DNA of 64,000 nucleotides, taken from Flavobacteriales bacterium (GTDB lineage: Bacteria; Bacteroidota; Bacteroidia; UBA10329). A model generated the notes under the pieces. It had not been told where the DNA came from, made no database searches, and saw nothing but the letters and a program-made list of their open reading frames with translations. Position numbers and translations under genes: made by a program. Below, piece by piece: positions 42,663-53,000 of the stretch (position 1 is its first letter; each line of letters begins with the position of its first letter). The DNA lies in contig JAIPBM010000005.1 of NCBI GenBank assembly GCA_021739695.1, positions 62,001-126,000 of the forward strand, read 5' to 3'.

Positions 42663-44519
42663 ATGTGCGGCATAGCAGGCATCTATCATCCAAAAGGCGT
42701 TGATCAAGAAACGGTGAAACTGATGACCGATGCCATTTCGCACCGCGGACCAGATGCCGAAGGTTTTTTTGTGGATGGGAATTTTGGTCTCGGGCACCGG
42801 AGATTGAGCATCATCGACCTCAGCACAGCCGCCAATCAACCCATGCAATCGAGTTGCGGGCGCTATTGGATGGTGTTCAATGGCGAGGTTTACAACTACC
42901 GCGAAATTGCCAAAGACTTGGACGTTCGTCTCAAAACCACTGGCGATTCGGAGGTGATTTTAGAAGCGTTTGCAAAATGGGGACCGCAAATGGTCACCAA
43001 ACTGAACGGAATGTTCACCATTGCCATTTTCGACACGACCGAAAAGAAATTGTTTCTTTTCCGCGATCGGCTTGGCATCAAACCTCTTTTCGTTTATCAA
43101 AACGATGGAGTTCTCGCATTCGCATCTGAACTGAAGGCAATTGTTGCGCTGAAAAACCAATTGAAACTGACGGTTAATCAAGCTGCCATTCCGTACTTCT
43201 TGCATCTCGGCTACATTCCGCAACCATTGTCCATTTACAATGAAGTAGAGAAATTTCCTTCGGGAAGTTGGGCTGTAGCGGATGGCAATTCTTTTCGAGT
43301 TGAAGAATACTGGAATCCTGAAACGAAGATCACATCAAATCTTATTACCGATGAGCGGGAAGCGAAACAGCGGCTTTCGAAATTGCTGCAAGATTCCGTA
43401 AGCAGAAGGTTGGTTTCGGATGTTCCTTTTGGAACTTTCCTAAGTGGTGGAATCGATTCAAGCTTGGTAACCGCGTTGGCGCAGAAAGCATCTTCCGAAA
43501 AACTGAAGACATTCTCCATTGGTTTTGATGATGTCAAGCACGATGAATCGGGTTTTGCACGAAAGGTTTCGGAGCACCTCGGAACAGAACATCACGAATA
43601 TCGGTTAACCGAAAAAGATGCGTTGGAACTGATAACCGAGATCATTCCGCAGTACGATGAGCCATATGCAGATTCATCGGCCATTCCAACCATGTTGGTT
43701 TCAAAGATGGCGCGTCAAGAAGTAACCATGACACTTTCTGGCGATGGTGGTGATGAACTTTTTCATGGTTACGGCATGTATAATTGGGCGCAACGATTGG
43801 CCAATCCAGCAGTTAAAGCATACAGCTGGTCACTAAGCAAAGCGCTTTCCTTTGGTGATGACCGCTACAAGCGTATCGCCAAGGTGCTGGATCATTCGAA
43901 ATCCGATCAGCTTCATTCTCATATCTTCTCGCAAGAACAATACATGTTCTCTGGTTCTGAGATTCAAAACCTTTTGGTTGATAATTCGAAGACAGATTTC
44001 TCCATTCTGGACATGAAAGTCTCGTTGGCAAGAAATCTTTCTCCAGCGGAGTTCCAAGCACTTTTCGATATCGAATTCTATTTAAAAGACGACCTGCTGA
44101 CCAAAGTTGACCGTGCTTCAATGAAATACTCATTAGAAACACGAGTTCCAATTTTGGATCACACCGTGGTTGAATTCGCTTTAAACCTTGACCCGAAGCT
44201 GAAAGTAAAGGATGGTGTTGCCAAGTATCTGCTCAAACAAGTGCTTTATGACCACGTTCCGAAGGAATTGTTCGACCGACCAAAATGGGGCTTCAGCATT
44301 CCTTTAGACAAATGGTTGAAGAATGAACTATCCTATTTGGTGGATGAATACCTGAATGAAAAAGTGGTGACTGAAATCGATGTTGTGAAATGGTCTGAAG
44401 TACGCATTCTGCTCACAAAATGGAATGGCGGACAGAATCATCTCTACAACCGAATTTGGTTATTGATCTTGCTTCATCAATGGTTCACCGATATTCACCT
44501 GGCTGACCGTCAGGTTTAG
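42663..44519 (+). CDS. Glutamine-hydrolysing asparagine synthase homologue, copy 2
   Basis: A 618-residue AsnB-type enzyme with Cys2 (MCGIAGIYHP), ISHRGPDAEGFF, HRRLSIIDLS, the pyrophosphate loop LSGGIDSSLVTAL and the C-terminal PKWGFSIPLDKWL. It has the standard length and full motif set, and the sequence differs clearly from copy 1. ATG 42663 is used because Cys must be residue 2 after Met removal; an upstream in-frame start at 42621 would abolish this. It may be the housekeeping enzyme or amidate a uronic acid in the cluster. The 3' end overlaps the opposing membrane-protein gene by 35 bases. Confidence 0.9.
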   Translation: MCGIAGIYHPKGVDQETVKLMTDAISHRGPDAEGFFVDGNFGLGHRRLSIIDLSTAANQPMQSSCGRYWMVFNGEVYNYREIAKDLDVRLKTTGDSEVILEAFAKWGPQMVTKLNGMFTIAIFDTTEKKLFLFRDRLGIKPLFVYQNDGVLAFASELKAIVALKNQLKLTVNQAAIPYFLHLGYIPQPLSIYNEVEKFPSGSWAVADGNSFRVEEYWNPETKITSNLITDEREAKQRLSKLLQDSVSRRLVSDVPFGTFLSGGIDSSLVTALAQKASSEKLKTFSIGFDDVKHDESGFARKVSEHLGTEHHEYRLTEKDALELITEIIPQYDEPYADSSAIPTMLVSKMARQEVTMTLSGDGGDELFHGYGMYNWAQRLANPAVKAYSWSLSKALSFGDDRYKRIAKVLDHSKSDQLHSHIFSQEQYMFSGSEIQNLLVDNSKTDFSILDMKVSLARNLSPAEFQALFDIEFYLKDDLLTKVDRASMKYSLETRVPILDHTVVEFALNLDPKLKVKDGVAKYLLKQVLYDHVPKELFDRPKWGFSIPLDKWLKNELSYLVDEYLNEKVVTEIDVVKWSEVRILLTKWNGGQNHLYNRIWLLILLHQWFTDIHLADRQV

Positions 44520-45927
44520 GTATAAACGGTGGCCTGATTTCTTTTGACCCGCTAAAATCCTCCACCTTGAGCAGATCGGATTCAGATTCTTCTTCGTCTT
44601 CAAATCCTTTTCGATTCTGATGATAACGTATCATGTATAGGCTGGCAAGAAAGAACGGGAGTGCTGGAATCTTATAACGCACCAACGCTCCAAAATTGGC
44701 CGTTGTAAGCCCCACTGCAAACGAAAAAATAATTGCGAACGTAAATGAAAAAAGCACCATAGGCTTACCAAAGACATAACGCGCAAAAGCAAGCGGGCCA
44801 ATCTTGAATAGCATATACAGTAGAAATAACATTAGAATCGTGTTTTCTAATGCAGAAATGAACATCACCGGATTGCGCACATCCAAAAATGTAGGACGAA
44901 ATAGGCCAGCAAAAATTGCAACAGGTGCTTTTGTCAACATGCCTCCAATCGAGGGGTCAATCGTTCCGATGTCAAAAGAGTTGCCCTGATACGCCTCTCT
45001 TTGAAGGTCTTCTTGTGTTGCGATAGCTTTATCAACGATGGTATCAACAGAACCATAAGCACCCAAGCTTTCTGAGGCACTTGAAAATATCAAAGTTGCC
45101 CCTACAACTCCAAGCATAAGTATAATAGGCGCTGCCATGACTCTGACTATTTGATTCTGGACTTTTTGAATCCTGTTGAAAACAAGCCACAAAGACAAAC
45201 CAGGAAGAAGTGCAACAAAAATGTAAGGTTTCATTGCAATCATAACATACGCTGCAAAAGCCATATAAAAAAGATTCCAAAATACTTTCCTTTTCTTAAA
45301 CAACAAACCATAAACGGATGACGTCATCCAGCATAACGCAGTAAAAGTGTAGGTATCTTTCATCACACCAGACCCCCAAAACACAACTGATGGAATAAAA
45401 AGAAAGGCAATGGCCAACTCTTTTCTTAGACTAGGGTATTCTTCCAAAAACACCAAATACAATCTCCAAACACCGCCAAAAGAGAACCACGATACTAGTA
45501 TGGTGCAGCCCAAAAAACTATCTACGGACAAGGTTGCAAACGGGCTACTTATTCGAGTAACTGTATACGCTTGATGATCTCGAAGATAGTAATAAGGAAT
45601 ATTATCCCGTAAATCAAAACAATACAACCACTTATGACTAGTGTCACCAAAAAGAATCCTTAGGTAGCAGACCGGCTCTGAAGTAATTAAAGTAGATAGT
45701 ATTTTAGCATCCAGCCAATATGCTGTAGTATCTCCTCCTCCGTAATAAAACATATAGATGAAAGCAAACAACAGTCCTCCATATACCTTAGCCAATAGTC
45801 CCGGACGATAATACTTGTAGGCAGGATTTTCTTCAATATTGTTCCTCGTTCCTCGATTTGCGAAATAATGCACCAGAAATAAGTAGACCGGTACCCAAAT
45901 AAAATCCCAAATTCCGATGTACTTCAT
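44485..45927 (-). CDS. Polytopic membrane protein, possible glycan polymerase or transporter
   Basis: A 480-residue protein with about ten hydrophobic segments, starting in a helix (MKYIGIWDFIWVPVYLFLVH). A large loop near residues 90-140 has GGGDTTAYW and TRISSPFATLS. An acidic cytoplasmic tail follows the last helix (DEEESESDL ... PFIPKPDGQPGEYR). The shape, in a polysaccharide cluster, resembles Wzy-type polymerases, but sequence gives no firm match, and an ABC-exported glycan would not require one. It is monocistronic, has a good -7 box, and diverges from a glycosyltransferase gene. Confidence 0.75.
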   Translation of the reverse strand: MKYIGIWDFIWVPVYLFLVHYFANRGTRNNIEENPAYKYYRPGLLAKVYGGLLFAFIYMFYYGGGDTTAYWLDAKILSTLITSEPVCYLRILFGDTSHKWLYCFDLRDNIPYYYLRDHQAYTVTRISSPFATLSVDSFLGCTILVSWFSFGGVWRLYLVFLEEYPSLRKELAIAFLFIPSVVFWGSGVMKDTYTFTALCWMTSSVYGLLFKKRKVFWNLFYMAFAAYVMIAMKPYIFVALLPGLSLWLVFNRIQKVQNQIVRVMAAPIILMLGVVGATLIFSSASESLGAYGSVDTIVDKAIATQEDLQREAYQGNSFDIGTIDPSIGGMLTKAPVAIFAGLFRPTFLDVRNPVMFISALENTILMLFLLYMLFKIGPLAFARYVFGKPMVLFSFTFAIIFSFAVGLTTANFGALVRYKIPALPFFLASLYMIRYHQNRKGFEDEEESESDLLKVEDFSGSKEIRPPFIPKPDGQPGEYR

Positions 45928-45961
45928 CTGTTTCGAAAAATTGAATTTAGGTTCATGGCTT

Positions 45962-45969
45962 CAAATTTA
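45962..45969 (-). promoter_or_regulatory. -7 box for the membrane protein gene
   Basis: On the reverse strand TAAATTTG matches TAnnTTTG exactly, 34 bases before the ATG at 45927. The opposing GT4 promoter lies about 25 bases away. Confidence 0.45.
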
Positions 45970-45991
45970 CTCAAGGTGTCGGGAGATGGGC

Positions 45992-45999
45992 TAATTTCG
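45992..45999 (+). promoter_or_regulatory. Possible -7 box directly before a GT4 gene
   Basis: TAATTTCG differs from TAnnTTTG at one base and ends 5 bases before the ATG at 46005, so a transcript would be leaderless or nearly so. Confidence 0.35.
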
Positions 46000-46004
46000 C
46001 TCAA

Positions 46005-47255
46005 ATGAATGTGCTGTATTTGAGTTATGATGGTTTGACGGATGGTTTAGGGCGTTCTCAAGTGCTGCCGTACATTTTCGGACTTGAAAAATCAGGACAT
46101 CACTTCTCTATCATCAGTTTCGAAAAAAAAGAACCATTCAAACGTGATGGAGCAAATATTCAAAGACTAGTTGACGATGCTGGCGTTCGTTGGATTCCAC
46201 TGGCTTATACTTCTTCTCCGCCAATTGTTTCTACCGTATATGATGTTTACCAACTGACCAAAACGGTTGAGAAAATCTACAGCGAAAATCCGTTCGATAT
46301 CATTCATTGCAGAAGCTACATTACTTCGTTGATTGGCTTAAGAATGAAGCAGAAATACGGAGTGAAATTCGTGTTTGACATGCGCGCTTTCTATGCCGAT
46401 GAACGCGTTGATGGAGGACTTTGGAACTTGAAAAACCCCATCTTCAAGACGGTTTACGATTTTTTCAAACGAAAGGAAATCGCCTTTCTCAGCAATGCTG
46501 ATTATTCCATCAGCCTGACAGAAAAAGGAAAAGAGATCATTCATTCGTGGAATACAATTCCTCATCAGCCAGTGCCAGTTCAGGTCATTCCATGCTGTGC
46601 CGACCTGGATCATTTTCATCCTTCGAAAATTGATGAAGCACTTCAATCTCAATTGAAATTGAAATTTGATTTGAAAAATGACGATTTCGTAATCACGTAT
46701 TTAGGTTCAATTGGCACTTGGTATCTGCTAGACGAAATGCTGGATTTTTTCAAGGTTTTAAATGACAAAAGACCTACCGCCAAATTTCTTTTCATCACTA
46801 CCGACAGTCCAGATTCGATTCTTCCCAAGGCTGAATCAAAAGGAATTCCAGTTGACCGAATTCTTATTTCACCCGCAAAACGAGAAGAAGTTCCAACGTT
46901 TCTGAGTTTGGCCAATGCAGCCATCTTTTTTATTCAACCTGTATTTTCAAAGTCAGGCTCTTCTCCTACCAAACATGGAGAAATGCTTGGCATGGGATTG
47001 CCAGTGATCGCAAATTCAGGAGTTGGCGATGTAGACCGAATTATTGAAGACACAAATAGCGGAATCCTCGTTCGGGAATTTACCGATGAGGCTTACGAGA
47101 AAGCCATTGAACAGATTGATGACCTCTTGAAAATTCCAGTTTCTATGCTTCAAGATGCTGCGCAGAAATATTACTCGTTGGAAGAAGGTGTGAAAAAGTA
47201 CAACTTCGTTTACGAGTCCATTTCCAGTTCTAATGATGATACTTCTCGTTCTTGA
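46005..47255 (+). CDS. Glycosyltransferase family 4
   Basis: A 416-residue GT-B transferase: VLYLSYDGLTDGLGRSQVL at the N-terminus, IIHCRSYITSLIGLRMKQKYG, FDMRAFYADERVDGG, and donor region FVITYLGSIGTWYLLDEML with SSPTKHGEMLGMGLPVIAN. It is the last gene of the polysaccharide region and diverges from a membrane-protein gene. The final 26 bases overlap rlmH on the other strand. Donor and linkage are unknown. Confidence 0.92.
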   Translation: MNVLYLSYDGLTDGLGRSQVLPYIFGLEKSGHHFSIISFEKKEPFKRDGANIQRLVDDAGVRWIPLAYTSSPPIVSTVYDVYQLTKTVEKIYSENPFDIIHCRSYITSLIGLRMKQKYGVKFVFDMRAFYADERVDGGLWNLKNPIFKTVYDFFKRKEIAFLSNADYSISLTEKGKEIIHSWNTIPHQPVPVQVIPCCADLDHFHPSKIDEALQSQLKLKFDLKNDDFVITYLGSIGTWYLLDEMLDFFKVLNDKRPTAKFLFITTDSPDSILPKAESKGIPVDRILISPAKREEVPTFLSLANAAIFFIQPVFSKSGSSPTKHGEMLGMGLPVIANSGVGDVDRIIEDTNSGILVREFTDEAYEKAIEQIDDLLKIPVSMLQDAAQKYYSLEEGVKKYNFVYESISSSNDDTSRS

Positions 47256-47700
47256 GGATCGTAAAAGCCCTGTAAAGTTGCTCTGTAAAAAATAGGCGGA
47301 CCATCTGATGGGTCAATGTCATTTTGGAAAGTCCAAGCTTGAAATCGGCACGTTGATAAACTTCTTCTGAAAATCCGAATGCTCCGCCTATCAGAAATAC
47401 AATCCGCTTATTCCCGCCATTCAACCACTTTTGCAACTTCTCGGAAAAAGCAACTGACGAGAATTCGGTTCCTCGTTCATCCAACAGAACAAGAAAATCT
47501 TGATTGCTCAGATTTTCCAAAATCAGTTTTCCTTCTGCTGTTTTCAGTTCAGACTGTCCCAATCTCTTAAACTGTTTAGGCGTTTTCAGCACTTCAACTT
47601 CAAAAGCGCAATAATGCTTCAATCGACCAACGTAACGGTCAATTGCTCCACTCAATTCAGCATCATCGGTTTCTCCGACCAGAAAAAGACACAACTTCAT
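47230..47700 (-). CDS. rlmH: 23S rRNA (pseudouridine1915-N3)-methyltransferase
   Basis: A 156-residue SPOUT-family enzyme that methylates pseudouridine 1915 in helix 69 of 23S rRNA, a site made by RluD; rluD is also in this window. Family marks are VLLDERGTEFSSVAFSEKL, IVFLIGGAFGFSEEVYQRA (SAM-binding knot) and the C-terminal LFFTEQLYRAFTILKNEKYHH-type tail. ATG 47700 gives the usual N-terminus MKLCLFLVG; the in-frame start at 47724 adds eight residues. The 3' end overlaps the polysaccharide GT4 gene. Confidence 0.95.
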   Translation of the reverse strand: MKLCLFLVGETDDAELSGAIDRYVGRLKHYCAFEVEVLKTPKQFKRLGQSELKTAEGKLILENLSNQDFLVLLDERGTEFSSVAFSEKLQKWLNGGNKRIVFLIGGAFGFSEEVYQRADFKLGLSKMTLTHQMVRLFFTEQLYRAFTILKNEKYHH

Positions 47701-47794
47701 GGCATTGCCTTTGGTGATGGTCAAAGTATAGATTTATTTTGTGCTGCACCAAATTGGCGTGGCGCGGTTCTTGCGAAACGGTACCTTAGCAACT

Positions 47795-48184
47795 ATGAAG
47801 AAATTAGCATCCATACTCGTATTATTCTGTCTCTCTTTGACAATCGGCTTTGCACAAGAGGCGAGCGAAACAATCAATACGGCCATCAAAGTGGGGAATT
47901 ATAAAGAACTTTCTAAGTATTTCGATACGAAAGTGGAACTGACCATCGGCCCTAAAGAAGATAGTTACAGCAAAGCTCAAGCTGAGCTAATCGTAAAGGA
48001 TTTCTTTGCAAAGGATAAAGTGACCAATTATCAGGTCATTCACCGTGGTAAATCTCCAGATGGTGCGCAATATGCCATTGGTACGCTTACTACTACCAAA
48101 GGCTCATTCCGAACATACGTGCTTACGAAAGAAGTTGGCGGAAATCTCCGTATTCAACAGCTTCGGTTCGAGCCAAACGAGTAA
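47795..48184 (+). CDS. Exported DUF4783 family protein
   Basis: A 129-residue exported protein with a signal peptide (KKLASILVLFCLSLTIGFAQ) and one DUF4783 domain, an NTF2/SnoaL-like alpha+beta fold: INTAIKVGNYKELSKYFD, VELTIGPKEDSYSKAQAELI and the C-terminal GNLRIQQLRFEPNE. It is common in Bacteroidota, usually beside nadC as here, and its function is unknown. The ATG at 47795 starts the signal peptide; the frame is open back to 47741 without reason to use it. A weak box (TACCTTAG) ends 5 bases before the start. Confidence 0.85.
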   Translation: MKKLASILVLFCLSLTIGFAQEASETINTAIKVGNYKELSKYFDTKVELTIGPKEDSYSKAQAELIVKDFFAKDKVTNYQVIHRGKSPDGAQYAIGTLTTTKGSFRTYVLTKEVGGNLRIQQLRFEPNE

Positions 48185-48193
48185 AACCACTTT

Positions 48194-49027
48194 ATGACGA
48201 TCGTTCAAATCATTGACGAGGCGCTGAAGGAAGACATTGGCGATGGCGATCACACTGCCGATGCGTGCATTCCTGAATCTGCCAAAGGCAAAGCCAAACT
48301 TCTGGTTAAAGAAGATGGCATTATTGCTGGAGTTGAATTGGCCCAGCAGATTTTTTCTCAGTTTGATAAAGACCTGAAAGTCGAGGTCTTTCTTAATGAT
48401 GGGTCGGCAATTCAGATCGGTGATGTGGTTCTAACCGTTGAAGGTTCTTCTCGGTCTATCCTGAAAACAGAACGTTTGGTGCTCAATTTCATGCAACGCA
48501 TGAGCGGAATTGCCACCAAAACAGCCCATTACAACAAACTTATCGAAGGCACTTCGGCCAAATTGCTCGACACACGAAAGACAACTCCGTTGCTTCGCGA
48601 ATTGGAAAAGCTAGCAGTCAAAATCGGTGGTGGCGTCAATCATCGTTTTGGATTGTACGATATGGTGATGATCAAAGACAATCACATCGACCTGGCCGGT
48701 GGAATTCCTCAAGCAATAGAACGTGTTCACGATCATTTGAAATCAATCGGAAAGAATCTTAGAGTTGAGATTGAAGTGCGCGATTTTGACGAATTGAACG
48801 AAGCCCTTTCAGTAGGTGGTTTCCATCGCATCATGTTGGATAATTTCCATCCTGATGACGAGAAAAAAGCCGTTGAATTGATTGCAGGACGATACGAAAC
48901 CGAAGCTTCTGGCGGTATCAACGAAACAACCATTCGAGCGCATGCACTAACCGGAGTTGATTACATTTCGGTGGGAGCATTGACACATAATATCAAAAGT
49001 CTCGACCTTAGTCTGAAAGCGGTCTGA
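48194..49027 (+). CDS. nadC: Nicotinate-nucleotide pyrophosphorylase (carboxylating)
   Basis: A 277-residue quinolinate phosphoribosyltransferase that converts quinolinate and PRPP to nicotinate mononucleotide in de novo NAD synthesis. Key motifs are GDGDHTADACIP near the N-terminus, ERLVLNFMQRMSGIATKT, LDTRKTTPLLRELEK (substrate-binding Arg-Lys), GGGVNHRFGLYDMVMIKDNH and EASGGI near the C-terminus. Length is normal. It begins 9 bases after the DUF4783 gene and ends 1 base before the BrkB-family gene, so the three form one operon. nadA and nadB are not in the window. Confidence 0.97.
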   Translation: MTIVQIIDEALKEDIGDGDHTADACIPESAKGKAKLLVKEDGIIAGVELAQQIFSQFDKDLKVEVFLNDGSAIQIGDVVLTVEGSSRSILKTERLVLNFMQRMSGIATKTAHYNKLIEGTSAKLLDTRKTTPLLRELEKLAVKIGGGVNHRFGLYDMVMIKDNHIDLAGGIPQAIERVHDHLKSIGKNLRVEIEVRDFDELNEALSVGGFHRIMLDNFHPDDEKKAVELIAGRYETEASGGINETTIRAHALTGVDYISVGALTHNIKSLDLSLKAV

Positions 49028-49028
49028 C

Positions 49029-50018
49029 ATGATCAGAAAACTCATTGTCAAAATCCTTCGTCTTCCGATCATTCGGAACATCATTCGTTTCTCGAAAGAG
49101 GTACGAATTCCAGGATTTGACGGTCTGCCACTTTATGACGTAACCGCGTTCTTCGTAAAAGGATTGCAGAACGGTTGGCTCGGCTTGCGCGCTTCGGCTG
49201 TTGCATTCAATTTCATTCTTGCCATTTTTCCGGCCATCATTTTCGTATTCACGCTCATCGCCTACATTCCAATTGATGGATTTCAGGAACAATTACTGAA
49301 TTTGATGGAAGTTTTTCTTCCAACAAACGTTTTCGAAAGTGTGAATGAAACCTTCGAAGACATTATTACCCGACAGCGTGGCGGATTGCTTTCCGTCACG
49401 GTTATTTCTGCGCTTTATTTTTCCACCAATGGATTGCACACGCTCATTGACAGTTTCAACACCACATTTCACACAATTGAAAGTCGACCATATTTTGTTC
49501 AACGAGGTATTTCCATTCTTCTCACGCTCATTCTGACCATGTTCACATTGGTGGCGATCGCCCTTATTGTATTCGGGGAAATAGGCATGGATTTCATTCG
49601 CCAAAAAGGTTGGATTGAAGATGACCTTTTGAGTTTTGGACTCAACATTGCCCGATGGATCATCATTCTTGGGTTGATGTTCTTCGCTATTTCCGTTCTG
49701 TATTTCCTTGGCCCAGCAAAACAGACCAAATGGCGCTTTTTCTCTGCGGGATCAACATTGGCAACGGTGCTGGTACTGATCACCTCCATCGGCTTCAGCT
49801 ATTTTGTAGAGAATTTTGGTCAGTACAATAAATTGTATGGTTCTATCGGAACGCTGGTAATTGTAATGCTTTGGACGTATTTCAACTCCATCGCATTATT
49901 GATCGGATTCGAACTGAATGCAAGCATTGAGGATGCTAAACTCCGCGAAATTGCACTCAACAAGCGTTCTCTTCATATTTCACTTGAAGACGAAATTGAA
50001 AAAGGCAGTCAATCATGA
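49029..50018 (+). CDS. YihY/BrkB family inner-membrane protein
   Basis: A 329-residue protein of the YihY/BrkB (formerly mis-assigned RNase BN) family with about six helices: AVAFNFILAIFPAIIFVFTLI in the first, FSTNGLHTLIDSFN in the central loop, and LYGSIGTLVIVMLWTYFNSIALLIG near the C-terminus. The family has been linked to lipid transport across the envelope but has no settled activity. It overlaps the M1 peptidase gene by 4 bases (ATGA), so the two are co-translated. Confidence 0.9.
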   Translation: MIRKLIVKILRLPIIRNIIRFSKEVRIPGFDGLPLYDVTAFFVKGLQNGWLGLRASAVAFNFILAIFPAIIFVFTLIAYIPIDGFQEQLLNLMEVFLPTNVFESVNETFEDIITRQRGGLLSVTVISALYFSTNGLHTLIDSFNTTFHTIESRPYFVQRGISILLTLILTMFTLVAIALIVFGEIGMDFIRQKGWIEDDLLSFGLNIARWIIILGLMFFAISVLYFLGPAKQTKWRFFSAGSTLATVLVLITSIGFSYFVENFGQYNKLYGSIGTLVIVMLWTYFNSIALLIGFELNASIEDAKLREIALNKRSLHISLEDEIEKGSQS

Positions 50019-53000
50019 AGAAACTCTTACCTGTACTGATTCTGTTGATTGCCCAAACTGCTTTCGGACAGTATAATCCACTTTCTCCACCCAACACATT
50101 TCGCTCAGCGGACAATCCTTTGTATTGGAAAAATCGTGCGCCAAGCACCGATTACTGGCAGCAAGACGTGCATTACCGCATTGCGGCCAATGTGGACGAG
50201 CAGACCGACATTATCTCTGCCAAAATGGAGTTGAGTTATTGGAACAATTCGCCCGATACGCTTTATGAGGTTTTCTTCCATTTATATCAGAATGCTTTTC
50301 AGCCAAATTCTTACGCAGATAAGAACGACCAAGCGAAAGGCACGAAAAACCATTTTGGGAAGTACGAGAAGGCTGGGAAAGGAACGGAAGTCCTCTCGCT
50401 GACCATGAACGGCAAAGATGTTCAGCAAGAATTGGACAATACGATCCTGCGCATCATTCCGAACGAACCAATACTTCCCAATTCAAAAACGGAATTCAAA
50501 ATTGAATTCAAAACCTACTTCGATCAAGGTTCGATGGGACGTAGGATGAAGCTTTTCTCATCAGGAGAATTCACGCATTATGATGGCGTGCATTGGTATC
50601 CGCGCATTTCGGTTTACGATAGAAAATTCGGTTGGACAACAGATCAACATCTTGGTAGTGAGTTTTATGGAGATTTCGGAACCTTTGATGTAGCGCTCAC
50701 TTTTGCAAGCAATTATGTGGTTGGAGCAACGGGTTTTCTGCTCAATCGAAATACGGTTCTTCCACAGGAACTCCGCCAGAAACTGGACGTGAAGAATTTT
50801 GCTGGTAAACCTTGGGATGAAGCTGCTTCCGTCATCATTCCATACGATAGCACTGAGCACAAAACATGGATCTATCATGCAGAGAACGTGCACGATTTTG
50901 CCTTTACAGCTGACCCGAATTACCGTATTGGCGAAGCTGAATGGAATGGCGTCAAATGCTATTCACTGGCGCAAGAAGGTCATGCTTCGGGTTGGCAGAA
51001 TGCTGCAGAATACACCGCCAAGACCATTCAGGTTTTCTCTGAAGGAATTGGCATGTATCAATATCACAAAATGATTGTTGCCGATGCAGAAGACGGCATG
51101 GAATATCCGATGCTTACCTTGGATGGAGGAAGTGATCCTGACTACCGCGGATTGCTTGTTCACGAAGTAGGACACAACTGGTTTTTCGGTCAAGTTGGCA
51201 ACAACGAAACCTATCGCGCAGCCTTGGATGAGGGATTTACCCAATATCTGACCGCCTACGGAATGCGCAAAATTGATGGCGACACCGTTATTGAAGAACC
51301 TTCAAAAAATTGGTACAGACGAAGATTTGAGAAAGAACGACTGGTTATGGACGATGAGATCTACTATGGTTTCATGAACAGCGCCATGCAGTTTCTTGAC
51401 CCGCACTTGAATACGCATTCCGATCAATTTGATGATTACAGACACGGTTACGGCCACGTTTATTACAAAACAGCCACCATGCTCTACAATCTCGAATACG
51501 TTCTGGGCGATACGCTTTTTGCTAACGCAATGAAGCATTATTTCAATGAGTGGCGCTTCTGTCATCCGTACTTTGAAGATTTTAGGAATTCCATCATCCA
51601 CTACACCAAAGTAGACCTTAACTGGTTCTTTGACCAATGGTTAGAAACCGACAAGCGCATCGATTATGCGATTGCTGGTATACGCAGATCGGATGAGCCA
51701 GGGAAATTCATGGTGAAATTCAAACGGAAAGGAGACTTGCAGATGCCACTCGATTTTGAGGTGACGGATCAAAACGACAGCATCCACCGATTCCACATTC
51801 CGAACACATGGTTCAGTAAAGAAACCGATGCCACAGTGCTTCCAAAATGGACAGGTTTCAATGAATTGAATAAGACGTATGAGGTGGCTATTTCCATTCT
51901 GGAAGGAATAAAACGTGTCGACATAGACCCAACATACCGGTTGGCAGACATAAACATGCTTGATAATTCTTCTGCCTCAGCGATAGAATTCGAATTCGAC
52001 CATCAATTGTACGGTCGGCCTGATTGGAAAAAATATGAGGTCTTTGCACGACCTGACTTTTGGTACAATGGTTATGATGGCATCAAATTCGGAATTCACC
52101 TCAACGGAAGCCATTTCAACCTCAATCATAAATTCAATCTGTACCTCTGGGCAAATTCCGGATTGGCACAATGGGATATTCCAAGCAATGTTAGCGTGAA
52201 CGAATTCATGCCGATTTCCGTGCTTTTCGATTACAAAACCTCCTTGGCCCGTTATTGGAAAAACAGCTCAGTAGATGTTGCGGCTCGGATTCTTGATGGA
52301 CTGTACAACGCGGAATTTGGCTTCGAAAAGCAGAATAAAAAGCGCACAACCACCTTCCGATTGTATTTCCGCTCTCTTTATCGACAGAGAGACCGCGATA
52401 TCGCGTACTTGCTGAATCGCGATACCTGGAATGCAGACATGTGGAATAACTCGTTCAATCTAGATATCAAGCATGTTTATCGTTATGGTTCTGGAAATGG
52501 AGAGTTGAAAATCGGTCTCCGAAGCAGTTCGCTTGGCAGCGATTACGACTTTCATCAACTGAAATTGGAAGCCAAGAATACCACGCAACTTTGGCACTTG
52601 ATTCTCAAAACACGCATGTTTGCGCAGCTTGGAACTGGCAGTAATTGGGCGCCCGAATCGCAATTGTATGTAGGCGGAGCCAATCCAGAGGAAATGATGT
52701 ACAACAAATACATGCGCTCATCTGGAATACTGCCTTCTGATTGGGCCACATTCCGCGAAACCTCCAACCATTTACAATACGGTGGTGGATTGAATTTGCG
52801 AGGATATGTCGGCTATTTGGCACCAGAAAATGTAGGAGACGGAGTGGTGCTCGCCTACGCTGGAAACAGCGGAGCTTCCATCAATGCAGAATTGGAATTT
52901 GATGAGATTTTTGGTCTACGTCCAAATTGGACCAGAAGATGGCTGGACATCGACATGTATATTTTTGGAGATCTTGGATTCATCAACACGAACCGACCAG

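Noticed and set aside
42574-42693. N-terminal extension of the minus-strand GT4 gene to 42693
   Set aside because: The frame is open, but it would overlap the start of the divergent asnB gene and cover both promoters; the family N-terminus begins near 42573.
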